From contig DASWFO010000305.1 of the NCBI GenBank assembly GCA_036394195.1, positions 1 through 38,753 of the forward strand: a stretch of 38,753 nt of DNA, given 5' to 3'. Under the pieces are notes generated by a model. That model was not told where the DNA came from. It was given only the letters and a program-made list of their open reading frames with translations, and ran no database searches. The position numbers and the translations under genes were made by a program. Positions 16,743-25,467 of the stretch are shown here, piece by piece. The DNA is from DATJPD01 sp036394195. GTDB lineage: Bacteria > Pseudomonadota > Alphaproteobacteria > CACIAM-22H2. Positions within the stretch are counted from its first letter, which is position 1; every line of letters begins with the position of its first letter.

Positions 16743-17096
16743 ATGACCAAGCCCACCTCCTCCCGCCGCCCCGCCACCGTGCACCGCCTGCCGCTCAGCG
16801 ATGACCGGGCGGCGGAGCTCGCCGATCTATTCCGCCTGCTCGGCGATGCCACGCGGCTCAGGATCGTCATCACCTGCCTGGACGAACCGGTCGCAGTCGG
16901 CGACATCGCCCAGCGCCTGGGCCTCAGCGGGTCGCTGGTCAGCCATCATCTGCGGCTGCTCCGTGCCGCGGCCATCGTGCGGGCGGAGCGCCAGGGCAAG
17001 CAGGTGTTCTATGCGGCCGCCGACGATCATGTCCGGCGCATCGTGATCGACATGATGGACCACGTGGCCGAGCCCCGGTCGGAGGAGGACGCGTGA
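16743..17096 (+). CDS. ArsR/SmtB-family metal-sensing repressor
   Basis: This 117-residue winged-helix repressor has the recognition region VGDIAQRLGLSGSLVSHHLRLLR-type helix-turn-helix at about 52-74 and a wing at RAERQGKQVFY. Its last helix carries Asp94, His96, His107 and Glu110 in the spacing D-x-H-x10-H-x2-E, the alpha-5 metal site of SmtB/CzrA-type Zn, Co or Ni sensors. It lacks the Cys-Val-Cys site of arsenic or cadmium sensors. The ATG at 16743 is chosen over an in-frame TTG at 16734, which lies inside the operator. It is followed 67 bases later by a CDF-like transporter, its likely target gene. Confidence 0.93.
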   Translation: MTKPTSSRRPATVHRLPLSDDRAAELADLFRLLGDATRLRIVITCLDEPVAVGDIAQRLGLSGSLVSHHLRLLRAAAIVRAERQGKQVFYAAADDHVRRIVIDMMDHVAEPRSEEDA

Positions 17097-17163
17097 TCCA
17101 GCCTTCGCTGAAGCTACGGCGGGCGAGTCCCGTGCGCCGGAGCTCCGATAGGAGCGAAGGGGC

Positions 17164-17799
17164 ATGAGCGCCTGCTGCGACCACGGCTGCGCGCCGACCC
17201 AGGCGGCCGATCGCGGCTATCGCCGGATCCTGTGGGTGGCGCTGGCGATCAACGCGGCGATGTTCGCGATCGAGATCGTGGCCGGCTTCACCGCCTCCTC
17301 GGCGGCACTGAAGGCCGATGCGCTCGACTTCCTGGCCGATGCCGCCAACTACGCCATCAGCCTGTTCGCGATTGGCATGGCCGGTTATTGGACGTCACGC
17401 GCCGCCCTGCTGAAGGGCGCCTCCATGGGCGCCTTCGGGTTGTACGTGCTGGGCGACACGGCGCTGAAGCTCGCCACCGGCAGCGTGCCGGAGCCGGTCA
17501 CCATGGGCGCTGTCGGCGTGCTGGCGTTGGCCGCCAATGGCAGCGTGGCGGCCCTGCTGTTCAGCCATCGCGGCATCGATGCGAACCGCCGTTCGGTCTG
17601 GCTGTGCGCGCGCAACGACGCCATCGGCAACGTCGCCGTGCTCCTGGCGGCCAGCGGCGTCTTCGTCTCCGGCACCGGCTGGCCGGATTTCCTGGTCGCC
17701 GCGATCATGGCCGGGCTGGCCCTGTCCAGCGCCCGGCTGATCATCCGGCAGGCGCTGGGCGAGCTCCGCCGGCCGCTGCCGGCCGCCGCCGCCGACTGA
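17164..17799 (+). CDS. Short CDF-like cation transporter, membrane domain only
   Basis: The 211-residue protein resembles the six-helix membrane domain of cation diffusion facilitators and lacks the usual cytoplasmic C-terminal domain (typical CDF about 300 residues). In the second helix the canonical His-x3-Asp is replaced by Asp55-x3-Asp59 (ALDFLADAANYAISL); in the fifth, the corresponding stretch is NDAIGN with Asp152 and Asn156. The N-terminus is Cys/His-rich (Cys4, Cys5, His7, Cys9), a possible metal-capture site. It is co-oriented with the ArsR sensor and probably co-transcribed, so export of Zn, Co or Ni is the best guess. Substrate is inferred from context, not shown. Confidence 0.82.
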   Translation: MSACCDHGCAPTQAADRGYRRILWVALAINAAMFAIEIVAGFTASSAALKADALDFLADAANYAISLFAIGMAGYWTSRAALLKGASMGAFGLYVLGDTALKLATGSVPEPVTMGAVGVLALAANGSVAALLFSHRGIDANRRSVWLCARNDAIGNVAVLLAASGVFVSGTGWPDFLVAAIMAGLALSSARLIIRQALGELRRPLPAAAAD

Positions 17800-17810
17800 A
17801 GCCTTCCCGC

Positions 17811-17843
17811 CGGCCGCTGGTTTTGCCAAGCTAGCGGCCGTTT
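17811..17843 (+). terminator. Possible hairpin terminator after the transporter
   Basis: CGGCCGCT (17811-17818) pairs perfectly with AGCGGCCG (17833-17840) across a 14-base loop, then TTTC. The U-run is short, so termination may be weak. It lies in the 66-base gap before recN. Confidence 0.4.
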
Positions 17844-17865
17844 CGATTCCCGCTCGGGCCCACGC

Positions 17866-19551
17866 ATGCTCCAGGGTTTGGCGATCCGCGACGTCGTGCT
17901 GATCGACCGGCTCGACCTCAGCTTCGAGTCCGGCCTCTCGGCGCTGACCGGCGAGACCGGCGCCGGCAAGTCGATCCTGCTGGATGCGCTCGGCCTGGCC
18001 CTGGGTGCGCGCGGCGATGCCGGGCTGGTGGCCAAGGGCGCGCCGCAGGCCTCCATCGCAGCGACATTCGCCCTGGATGCCAAGCATGCGGCCCGGGCGC
18101 TGCTGGCCGACCGCGGCCTGGACGCCGGCGACGAGACCCTGATCCTCCGCCGCACGGTCGGCGCCGACGGCCGCAGCCGCGCCTTCGTTAACGATCAGCC
18201 GGTCCCGGTCGGGACCTTGCGCGAGCTGGCGAGCCTTCTGGTCGAGATCCACGGCCAGTTCGACACCCACGGCCTGCTCGATCCGGCGACCCACCGCCTG
18301 GCGCTCGACGCATACGGCGCGCTCGGCGGTGAGGCGCAAACCGTCGCCGGCCTCCATGGCGCCTGGCGCGCCGCCGAGACGGCCGAAGTCGAAGCGCGCG
18401 AGCGGGCCGCCAAGGCCGCTACGGACGAGGATTTCCTCCGCCACGCCGTGGACGAGCTCGACCGGCTGGATCCCAAGCCCGGCGAGGAGACCGAGCTGGC
18501 GCAGCGCCGGGCCCTGCTCGCCGCGCGCGAGAAGCTGATCGAGGCGATCAACGCGGCGCGCGCCGACCTTGCGTCCGGGAAGGGCGTCGAGGGTGCCTTG
18601 CGCGGCGCCGAGCGCCTGCTGCAGCGCGTCGCGCCGCAAGCCATGGGCAAGCTCGACCGCGGGCTGGCCGCCCTCGATCGCGCGGCCATCGAAGCCGCCG
18701 ACGCGGTGGCGGAGGTCGAGGCGCTGGAGCATGCGCTCGACCTCGATTCGAGCGGCCTCGAAAACGTCGAAGAGCGCCTGTTCGCACTGCGCGCGCTGGC
18801 CCGCAAACATCGCGTCGAGGTCGACCGGCTCGCCGACCTCAAGTCCGAGTTCCAGGCCCGGCTCGCCGCCCTCGACAACGGCGAAGACGGCCTGAGGCGC
18901 CTAGCGGCGGCGACCGCCAAGGCCCGCACCACGTATCTCGACGCCGCCAAGGCGCTGTCGGCGGCGCGCCGCGCGGCGGCCCAGCGCCTCGACAAGGCGA
19001 TCGCCAAGGAGCTGCCGCCACTCAAGCTGGAAAAGGCCAAATTCCGCACCCGCGTCGAGGACCTGCCGGAGACCGGCTGGGGCGCCCACGGCATCGATCG
19101 CGTCGCCTTCGAGGTCGCGACCAATCCCGGCGCCGATCTCGGCCCCATCGACCGCATCGCGTCGGGCGGCGAGCTCGCGCGCTTCATGCTGGCGCTGAAA
19201 GTCGCCCTGCGGGCACCCGGCAAGGCCAAGCGCACGGGGGTCGACACCTTGATCTTCGATGAGGTGGACAGCGGTATCGGCGGGGCCGTGGCGGCGGCGG
19301 TCGGCGAGCGGCTTGCAGGCCTCGCCGAGAACGCCCAAATTCTGGTCGTGACCCACTCGCCGCAAGTCGCCGCCCGCGCCCGGCATCACTGGCGCGTCCT
19401 CAAGAAAGCCGCCGGACGCAGCGTCGCCACGGCCGTCGATGCCCTCGACGCCAAGGCACGGCGCGAGGAAATCGCGCGCATGCTGTCCGGCGCGTCGATA
19501 ACCGAGGCGGCACGCGCCGCGGCCGACTCGCTGCTCGCCGGCGCGAAATAA
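17866..19551 (+). CDS. recN: DNA repair ATPase RecN
   Basis: RecN is an SMC-like ATPase that acts in recombinational repair of double-strand breaks. The 561-residue protein has Walker A GETGAGKS at 29-36, a central coiled-coil stretch rich in Ala, Glu and Arg, and the C-terminal ABC signature region with IASGGELARFMLALK, Walker B TLIFDEVDSGIGG and the switch VVTHSPQVAARA. The domain order and length are normal. It probably forms a unit with ligA, which starts 12 bases after its stop. Confidence 0.96.
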   Translation: MLQGLAIRDVVLIDRLDLSFESGLSALTGETGAGKSILLDALGLALGARGDAGLVAKGAPQASIAATFALDAKHAARALLADRGLDAGDETLILRRTVGADGRSRAFVNDQPVPVGTLRELASLLVEIHGQFDTHGLLDPATHRLALDAYGALGGEAQTVAGLHGAWRAAETAEVEARERAAKAATDEDFLRHAVDELDRLDPKPGEETELAQRRALLAAREKLIEAINAARADLASGKGVEGALRGAERLLQRVAPQAMGKLDRGLAALDRAAIEAADAVAEVEALEHALDLDSSGLENVEERLFALRALARKHRVEVDRLADLKSEFQARLAALDNGEDGLRRLAAATAKARTTYLDAAKALSAARRAAAQRLDKAIAKELPPLKLEKAKFRTRVEDLPETGWGAHGIDRVAFEVATNPGADLGPIDRIASGGELARFMLALKVALRAPGKAKRTGVDTLIFDEVDSGIGGAVAAAVGERLAGLAENAQILVVTHSPQVAARARHHWRVLKKAAGRSVATAVDALDAKARREEIARMLSGASITEAARAAADSLLAGAK

Positions 19552-19563
19552 TCGTCAGGACTT

Positions 19564-21681
19564 ATGGCGAAATCCGCCGCCGACATCCCGGTCGAGAAAC
19601 TCACCGACCCGCAGGCCAAGGCCGAGCTGAAGCGGCTCGCGGGAGAGATCGCTCACCACGACCGCCTGTATTACACGAACGACGCGCCCGAGATCAGCGA
19701 CGCCGAATACGATCGGCTGCGGCGGCGCAACGAGGCGATCGAGAAGCGCTTCCCAGCACTGGTCCGCGCCGACAGCCCGAGCAAGAACGTCGGCGCCGCG
19801 CCCGCCGAGCGCTTCAACAAGGTCATGCACAGCGTGCCGATGCTGTCGCTCGCCAATGCGATGACCGACGAAGATGTGCAGGACTTCGTCAAGCGGGTGC
19901 GCCGGTTTCTCGGCCTGTCCGAAAGCGAGGCGGTCGACCTCGTCGCGGAGCCGAAAATCGACGGCCTGTCGATCACGCTCCGCTACGAGAATGGCAAGTT
20001 CGTCCAGGGCGCCACGCGCGGCGACGGCTACGAAGGCGAAGACGTGACCGCCAACCTGCGCACGATCGCGGACATCCCCAAGGAGCTGAAGGGCAACTTT
20101 CCCGAGGTGATCGACGTCCGCGGTGAGATCTATATGACGCATGAAGCGTTCGCCGCGCTCAACAAGTCGCGCGAAAAGGAGGGCGAATCCCTCTTCGCCA
20201 ATCCGCGCAACGCCGCGGCGGGCTCGCTGCGGCAGCTCGATTCCAGCATCACGGCGAGCCGACGCCTGCACTGTTTCGCCTATGCCATGGGCGAGTCCTC
20301 GACCCCGCTGACCAAGACCCACAGCGAATTCCTGAAGAAGCTCGAGACCTGGGGCTTCAAGGTCAATCGGCTGGCGCGGGTGTGCAAAGGTGTCGACGAG
20401 GCGCTGGCATTCCACCGTGAGATCGGCGAGCGCCGCGCCAAGCTCGGCTATGACATCGACGGCGTCGTCTACAAGGTGAACCGCATCGACTGGCAGAACC
20501 GCCTGGGCTTCGTCAGTCGCGCCCCGCGCTGGGCGATCGCGCATAAATATGCAGCCGAACAGGCCCAGACCCTGCTCAAGGAAATCCAGATCTCCGTCGG
20601 TCGCACCGGCGCGTTGACGCCGTTTGCGGTTCTGGAGCCGGTGTTCGTCGGCGGCGTTACCGTCGGAATGGCCACGCTTCACAACGAGGACGACATCAAG
20701 CGCAAGGACATCCGCGCCGGCGACACCGTGATCGTGCAACGCGCCGGCGACGTGATCCCGCAGGTGGTCGGGCCGGTGCTGAACAAGCCGCGCGGGCCCA
20801 AGCCGTTCGTCATGCCAACGCATTGCCCGGACTGCGGATCGCTCGCGGTGCGGGAATCCGGCGAGGCCGTCTGGCGTTGCACAGGCGGCCTTGTCTGCCC
20901 GACCCAGGCGGTGCAGCGGCTGGTCCATTTCTGCTCGCGCGACGCCTTCGACATCGAAGGCATGGGCGAGAAGCACGTCGCGGAATTCTGGCAGGAAGGG
21001 CTGATCCGCTCGCCGGTCGATATCTTTCGCCTCACCAAGCACAGGCAGAAGCTCGCGGAGCGCGAAGGCTGGGGCGAGCGCTCCGTCGACAAGCTCCTGG
21101 AGGCGATCGACCGGCGACGCGCCATCGCCTTCGCCCGGTTCATCTACGCGCTGGGCATTCCGCAGGTCGGCCAGGCGACCGCCGGCTGGATCGCGCGCCA
21201 TTACCTGACGCTTGAAAACTGGCGCAAACAGATGCGCACCGCCGTCAAGGAGCGCGACAAATCCCCCGACGAGCGGAAAAAGCCGGACGCGGTCGGCGAG
21301 GCTTACGCCGACCTCTGCAACATCCAGGGCATCGGCATGACCATGGCCGACGATATCGTCGGATTCTTCGCCGAGCCCCATAACACCGAAATTCTCGACC
21401 AGCTGCAGAAGGAGCTCACGATCCAGTCGCCGGAAGCGCCGTCACGGTCGTCGCCGGTGTCGGGCAAGACCGTGGTGTTCACCGGTGCCCTGCTGAAAAT
21501 GACGCGCGACGAGGCGAAATCGCGCGCCGAAGCCCTCGGTGCCAAGGTCGCGGGCTCGGTCTCGAAGAAGACCGACCTGGTCGTGGTCGGCGCCGACGCC
21601 GGCTCGAAGGCGGCCAAGGCGCGCGAGCTCGGGGTCAAGACGATCGACGAGGACGAGTGGCTGAAGCTGGCCGGGGCGTAG
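19564..21681 (+). CDS. ligA: NAD-dependent DNA ligase LigA
   Basis: LigA seals nicks between Okazaki fragments using NAD+. The 705-residue protein has the full domain set: the Ia domain with YYTNDAPEISDAEYD, the adenylation domain with catalytic Lys131 in EPKIDGLSITLRYENG, the OB fold with RAGDVIPQV, a four-cysteine zinc finger starting HCPDCGS, helix-hairpin-helix repeats (ALGIPQVGQ, NIQGIGM), and a C-terminal BRCT domain with VVFTGALLKMTRDEAKSRAE. It converges on the cytochrome c gene, with only 14 bases between stops. Confidence 0.97.
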   Translation: MAKSAADIPVEKLTDPQAKAELKRLAGEIAHHDRLYYTNDAPEISDAEYDRLRRRNEAIEKRFPALVRADSPSKNVGAAPAERFNKVMHSVPMLSLANAMTDEDVQDFVKRVRRFLGLSESEAVDLVAEPKIDGLSITLRYENGKFVQGATRGDGYEGEDVTANLRTIADIPKELKGNFPEVIDVRGEIYMTHEAFAALNKSREKEGESLFANPRNAAAGSLRQLDSSITASRRLHCFAYAMGESSTPLTKTHSEFLKKLETWGFKVNRLARVCKGVDEALAFHREIGERRAKLGYDIDGVVYKVNRIDWQNRLGFVSRAPRWAIAHKYAAEQAQTLLKEIQISVGRTGALTPFAVLEPVFVGGVTVGMATLHNEDDIKRKDIRAGDTVIVQRAGDVIPQVVGPVLNKPRGPKPFVMPTHCPDCGSLAVRESGEAVWRCTGGLVCPTQAVQRLVHFCSRDAFDIEGMGEKHVAEFWQEGLIRSPVDIFRLTKHRQKLAEREGWGERSVDKLLEAIDRRRAIAFARFIYALGIPQVGQATAGWIARHYLTLENWRKQMRTAVKERDKSPDERKKPDAVGEAYADLCNIQGIGMTMADDIVGFFAEPHNTEILDQLQKELTIQSPEAPSRSSPVSGKTVVFTGALLKMTRDEAKSRAEALGAKVAGSVSKKTDLVVVGADAGSKAAKARELGVKTIDEDEWLKLAGA

Positions 21682-21695
21682 TCCGCCCCAAGCGC

Positions 21696-22079
21696 TTACT
21701 GCGCGGCAGCCTGCTTTAGATGGGCGACGAGGTCGTCGAGTTGCGCATCGTTCTTGATGCCGGCAAACACCATCTTGTTGCCCGGGATGACGTCGCGGGG
21801 GCTGGCGAGAAATTTCTTGAGCGTGTCATCATTCCAGACGACGTCGGAGTTCTTCGTGGCCGCCGAGTAGGAATATCCCGGGACGGCGCCGGCCTTGCGG
21901 CCGAACCCACCATGCAGCGTCGGGCCGATGCCATTCTTGCCCGCCTCAAGGGAATGGCAGGCCTTGCATTGACGATTGAAAATCTGTTCGCCCTGCTGGG
22001 GGTCGCCGGCCGCTTGGGCCGAAGCCACCATCGCCAGGGCGAGGCCAATGCTGCCGATCAGCGCTTTGTACGTGTTCAT
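21696..22079 (-). CDS. Class I cytochrome c (c2/c550-like)
   Basis: This is a small periplasmic electron carrier. The 127-residue precursor has a cleavable signal peptide ending AQAA near residue 24, a single haem motif CKACH (Cys38, Cys41, His42), the LHGGFGRKAGAVPGYSYSAA stretch typical of cytochrome c2, and the distal ligand Met103 in GNKMVFAGI. It stands alone, convergent with ligA, with no oxidase or cytochrome maturation genes nearby, so its redox partner cannot be told from the window. Confidence 0.95.
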   Translation of the reverse strand: MNTYKALIGSIGLALAMVASAQAAGDPQQGEQIFNRQCKACHSLEAGKNGIGPTLHGGFGRKAGAVPGYSYSAATKNSDVVWNDDTLKKFLASPRDVIPGNKMVFAGIKNDAQLDDLVAHLKQAAAQ

Positions 22080-22205
22080 GACACCTCCGCTTTCACGGCC
22101 CCGCGGCTAGGAAGACGGCCCATACCATGCCCGGCATCCGGAACCGTTGTCGCATGTCAATTTTCGAGTCGAACGCCCCGGGCGCGTAGCCTCTCTATCT
22201 CGCTC

Positions 22206-22330
22206 GTCATGCCCGCGTCGGTGTCGCGCTTCGCGCTAGCAGCTAAGCGGGCATCCATCGGGCCGGTGGACAGATGGATCCCGGCTCTCGCTGCGCTCCG
22301 CCGGGATGACAGGCGTATTCACGCCTGTCA
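22206..22330. repeat. Intergenic palindromic repeat, copy 1, with adjoining hairpin
   Basis: The segment opens with gtcatgcccgc, contains gcgggcatccat and atggatcccgg, and closes with ccgggatgac at 22310, matching the layout of the element at 29604-29671. A perfect 10-bp hairpin follows (TGACAGGCGT at 22307-22316 and its complement at 22321-22330, loop ATTC); its right arm includes the stop codon of the glycosyltransferase gene. The hairpin may shape the 3' end of that transcript. The rest of 22080-22205 shows no gene. Confidence 0.75.
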
Positions 22331-23134
22331 GTCCGGAAAGGTCATGGCGACCCGGCACTGCCAGATGTTGACTTGGTAGTTGTCGTAGAGCTCTTTGAAC
22401 CGCGGGTCGTTGAAGCAGATCGTGTTGTCGCGTGCCACCGTCAGCTGGATGGCCGGGTTGATATCGAGAACGAAGCCGTGGACATGGCTGGTGTCCCACC
22501 CGGCGCCGAATTTCTCCTTCCAGCGCGACAGGAACACGGCCATGTCCTGATCCAGCGAGATGAAGCGGCGAGTCTTGCCGGGATCGCGGAGCGGCCCGCT
22601 CTCGGGCTCGGCGACCATCAAAGGCGCCTCCGAGAACTCGCAGCGGCCGCCGCCCGCCCATACCCGCAGTGACAGGTCCGGGTCGGCGAAATGCGCCTGG
22701 TAGCGGTCGTGGAAATAGCCGCCGATCTGGTCGAGCATGGTCCGGCGGACGAACGGGAAGTTCGCGTAGTACAGCCCGAACACCGTGCTGACGATGCGGT
22801 TCCGGGCCCACAGGCCGAGGCAGAACAGCTTGTGGCCTGCCGCCCGGCGCTCGTAATTGCCGAGCGCCCGCGGCGCCCAGTCCGGCAGCAGCTCCACGTC
22901 GTCGCTGAAGCCGAGCACGAATTCGCCCACGGCATGCTTGTACGCGGTGACGTGCGCTGGGACCGTGCCGCGCGGCTCCGCCTCGTGCACCCAGCGGACC
23001 TTCGGCTTGTTCACCTCGAACGGCGACACGACCACGACCTCGTAATCGACGCCCTGCGTCGTCGCGTAGATCATGTCGAGCGCCTTGGCGAGATGGTCCG
23101 GAAAGACGCTCGGCAGAATGATCGAGATCTTCAT
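22328..23134 (-). CDS. Family 2-like glycosyltransferase
   Basis: The 268-residue protein has a GT-A fold start, MKISIILPSVFPDHLAKALD, followed by DYEVVVVSPFE and the acidic nucleotide-sugar/metal motif FSDDVELLP at about 76-84. The middle contains RRTMLDQIGGYFHDRYQAHFADPDLSLRVW-type acceptor-side sequence found in GT2 enzymes. No membrane segment is evident, so it is probably cytoplasmic. The ATG at 23134 is the first sensible start, since upstream codons are a low-information Arg-rich stretch; no strong ribosome-binding site is visible. It lies 22 bases after aminopeptidase P and may be co-transcribed. The substrate is unknown. Confidence 0.8.
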   Translation of the reverse strand: MKISIILPSVFPDHLAKALDMIYATTQGVDYEVVVVSPFEVNKPKVRWVHEAEPRGTVPAHVTAYKHAVGEFVLGFSDDVELLPDWAPRALGNYERRAAGHKLFCLGLWARNRIVSTVFGLYYANFPFVRRTMLDQIGGYFHDRYQAHFADPDLSLRVWAGGGRCEFSEAPLMVAEPESGPLRDPGKTRRFISLDQDMAVFLSRWKEKFGAGWDTSHVHGFVLDINPAIQLTVARDNTICFNDPRFKELYDNYQVNIWQCRVAMTFPD

Positions 23135-23156
23135 GCGGCGCGCGTGAGAGGTTCCG

Positions 23157-25226
23157 TCACGGCTCCCGGATCGGCCGCGTCGCGTCCGCGAGCCACGCCC
23201 GGGTCGCCTCGTCGACCAGCGGCGCCAGGGTGTCACGCACCCGCGCGTGATAGGCGTCGAGCCACTCGATCTCGCGCGCTGTCAGCAGCGGGACGTCGAC
23301 CAGTGCCCGGTCGAACGGCGCCAGGGTCAGGGTCTCAAAACCGAAGGTCGGGCCGTCCGCCGCCGGGTCCTCGCCCAGCCGCTGCACCGCGATCAGGTTC
23401 TCGAGACGGATGCCGTACTCGCCGGTCTTGTAGTAGCCGGGCTCGTTCGAGACGATCATGCCCGGCTCGAGGCCGACGGTGTTCGGCACTTTCGAGATGC
23501 GCTGCGGACCTTCGTGGACGGCGAGGTAGCTGCCGACGCCGTGACCCGTGCCATGGTCGTAATCCAGCCCGGCCTCCCACAGCGCGGTGCGCGCCAGGGT
23601 GTCGAGCTGCGAGCCCGACGTGCCGCGCGGAAAGCGCGCCCGCGCCAGCGCGATATGGCCCTTGAGCACGCGCGTGAAGCGGTCCCGCTGCTGCGCCGAT
23701 GGCCGGCCCACCGCGAGCGTGCGCGTCACGTCGGTGGTGCCGTCGAGATACTGCGCGCCGGAATCGAGGAGGAACAGCATGTCCGGCTCGATCTTGCGGC
23801 TCGTCGCCGGCATCGCCCGGTAATGCACGATGGCGCCATTGGGACCGGCGCCGGCGATGGTGTCGAAGCTCGTGTCGCGGAACCCCGCGCCGCCGCGGCG
23901 GAACTCGAACAGCCGCTCGGCGACCTCGACCTCGTGCAGCCGCGCCGTGGGCGCCTCGGCCGCGAACCAGGCCAGGAACCGGCTGAGCGCCGCCCCGTCG
24001 CGCACATGCGCCGCGCGCGTACCGGCAAGCTCGATCGCGTTCTTCCGCGCCTTGGGCAGGGCCGCGATGTCGGTGCCGCGCACCCCGGCGGCCCCGCCTT
24101 TCTCGAGCCTGCTGCTGATCCACACCGAGCCGGTGGCGCTGTCGGTCAGCACCCGCGGCTTGTGGCCGTTGCGGCCCTTGCCGAGCGCCTCGAGCGCCGG
24201 CCCGAGCTCGTCCGGGCCGGCCACGCGCACGCCGTTGCCGAGCTCAGTCCGCGCGGCCGGCGTCAGCTTCCGCGGGTCGATGAACAGCTCGACGCTGGCA
24301 TCCGCATGGAGGATCGCGAACGACAGCGCCAGCGGCGTGTGCGGGACATCGCCGCCGCGGATGTTGAGGAGCCAGGCGACCGAGGCCGGATCGCTCAGCA
24401 CCGCGGCCGCGTAGTCGTCCTTCTTCAGGCGCTCGGCGAGGTCGGCGCGCTTGTCGGCGCTGTTGCGGCCGGCGAAACGGACGTCGTGCGGCACGGTCGG
24501 CGAGATCGGCGGCGGCGGCTGTCCGGTCCACACCGCGTCGACCGGATTGTCGTCGACCGCGACCAGGGTGGCGCCGGCGCGCTCGGCGCCGGCGCGCAGC
24601 CGCGCGATCCCGTCCGGCGTCGCCAGGCGCGGATCGAAGCCGATCCGGTCGCCGGGCTTGGCGTTCTCGGCCAGCCAGTCGCCGGCCGGCTGCTCGGTGA
24701 TGTGCCGCGTCTCGAAGAGGCCGATGTCGACCTGGGTGCGCACCTGCAGGGTATAGCGGCCGTCGGTCAACACCGCGGCGCGCGCGGCCAGGATCACCGC
24801 GAGGCCGGCCGAGCCGGTGAAGCCGGTCAGCCAGGCCAGCCGCTCGGCGCGCGGCGCCACGTACTCACCTTGGTGCTCGTCGCCGCGCGCCAGCACGAAG
24901 CCGGCGAGTTGGCGGCGCGCCAGCTCGGCGCGGAACGCCTCCAGGCGCGCCGGGGTCCAGGGGGCGTGCAGCCCGTCGTCGCATGCGGCCGCGATCTCCG
25001 CCTTGAGAGCGTTGAGCTGCGCGGCCAGGGCCGGGCTCGGGTCGATCGCGACCAGGGCCAGCCAGGCGTCCGGCTCAACCGCGGATTCGGGCGTCGCCAG
25101 CACGCCGGCGATGAGATCGCGCACCGCGGGCACGTCGTACCGCGAGCCGGCCTTCTTCAGCAGCCCGGCCAACGCCGCGTCGCCCTGGTACGTGTCCCGG
25201 CATGAGGTGTGGTCGTTCATGACCAT
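23157..25226 (-). CDS. Xaa-Pro aminopeptidase (aminopeptidase P family, M24B), N-terminally extended
   Basis: This metallopeptidase removes N-terminal residues that precede proline. It has the large three-domain form: an N-terminal creatinase-like domain starting around ADEHQGEYVAPRAERLAWLTGF-type sequence, a second such domain, and a C-terminal pita-bread domain. Metal ligands are in LLDSGAQYLDGTTDVTRT, GHGVGSYLAVHEGP, NEPGYYKTGEYGIRLEN. The 689-residue length exceeds the usual 600 or so because about 85 residues precede the first creatinase-like domain; they look helical and are not a signal peptide. Starts at 25226 or 25220 are both possible. It is divergent from the MFS gene. Confidence 0.92.
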   Translation of the reverse strand: MVMNDHTSCRDTYQGDAALAGLLKKAGSRYDVPAVRDLIAGVLATPESAVEPDAWLALVAIDPSPALAAQLNALKAEIAAACDDGLHAPWTPARLEAFRAELARRQLAGFVLARGDEHQGEYVAPRAERLAWLTGFTGSAGLAVILAARAAVLTDGRYTLQVRTQVDIGLFETRHITEQPAGDWLAENAKPGDRIGFDPRLATPDGIARLRAGAERAGATLVAVDDNPVDAVWTGQPPPPISPTVPHDVRFAGRNSADKRADLAERLKKDDYAAAVLSDPASVAWLLNIRGGDVPHTPLALSFAILHADASVELFIDPRKLTPAARTELGNGVRVAGPDELGPALEALGKGRNGHKPRVLTDSATGSVWISSRLEKGGAAGVRGTDIAALPKARKNAIELAGTRAAHVRDGAALSRFLAWFAAEAPTARLHEVEVAERLFEFRRGGAGFRDTSFDTIAGAGPNGAIVHYRAMPATSRKIEPDMLFLLDSGAQYLDGTTDVTRTLAVGRPSAQQRDRFTRVLKGHIALARARFPRGTSGSQLDTLARTALWEAGLDYDHGTGHGVGSYLAVHEGPQRISKVPNTVGLEPGMIVSNEPGYYKTGEYGIRLENLIAVQRLGEDPAADGPTFGFETLTLAPFDRALVDVPLLTAREIEWLDAYHARVRDTLAPLVDEATRAWLADATRPIREP

Positions 25227-25315
25227 AGATATACGCCGCTTCCCCTGATTTCGCAGCCCGGGGTGTTTTGGCCTGCTCGGCTTTAGCCGCCACACCAACC
25301 CTAAAGCCTCGCGGG

Positions 25316-25337
25316 CGCGGGCATATCCATGCCCGCG
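25316..25337. repeat. Perfect 9-bp hairpin in the pepP/MFS divergent region
   Basis: CGCGGGCAT (25316-25324) and ATGCCCGCG (25329-25337) flank a four-base loop. The arms resemble the half-elements of the dispersed palindromes at 22206 and 29604, so this may be a lone half-unit. The surrounding 25227-25467 holds the divergent promoters of both genes, which I cannot place with confidence. Confidence 0.5.
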
Positions 25338-25467
25338 GGTGACTCACGCCGCGGCCAGCTCTCGTTCCGCAGCCAGGCGACATTATAAAGTCATAAAGTT
25401 CAAAACTTGGGCACGCCACCGCCGCCCCATATTGGGCAGCATGGCAGCCGATAATGGGAGGATTGGC

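Noticed and set aside
19555..21381. A 608-codon antisense frame across ligA
   Set aside because: No recognisable domain, and ligA on the other strand has every expected domain.
23247..25205. A 652-codon open frame antisense to aminopeptidase P
   Set aside because: Arg/Gly/Ala-rich translation without motifs, lying wholly opposite a gene with intact catalytic motifs; typical of GC-rich antisense frames.
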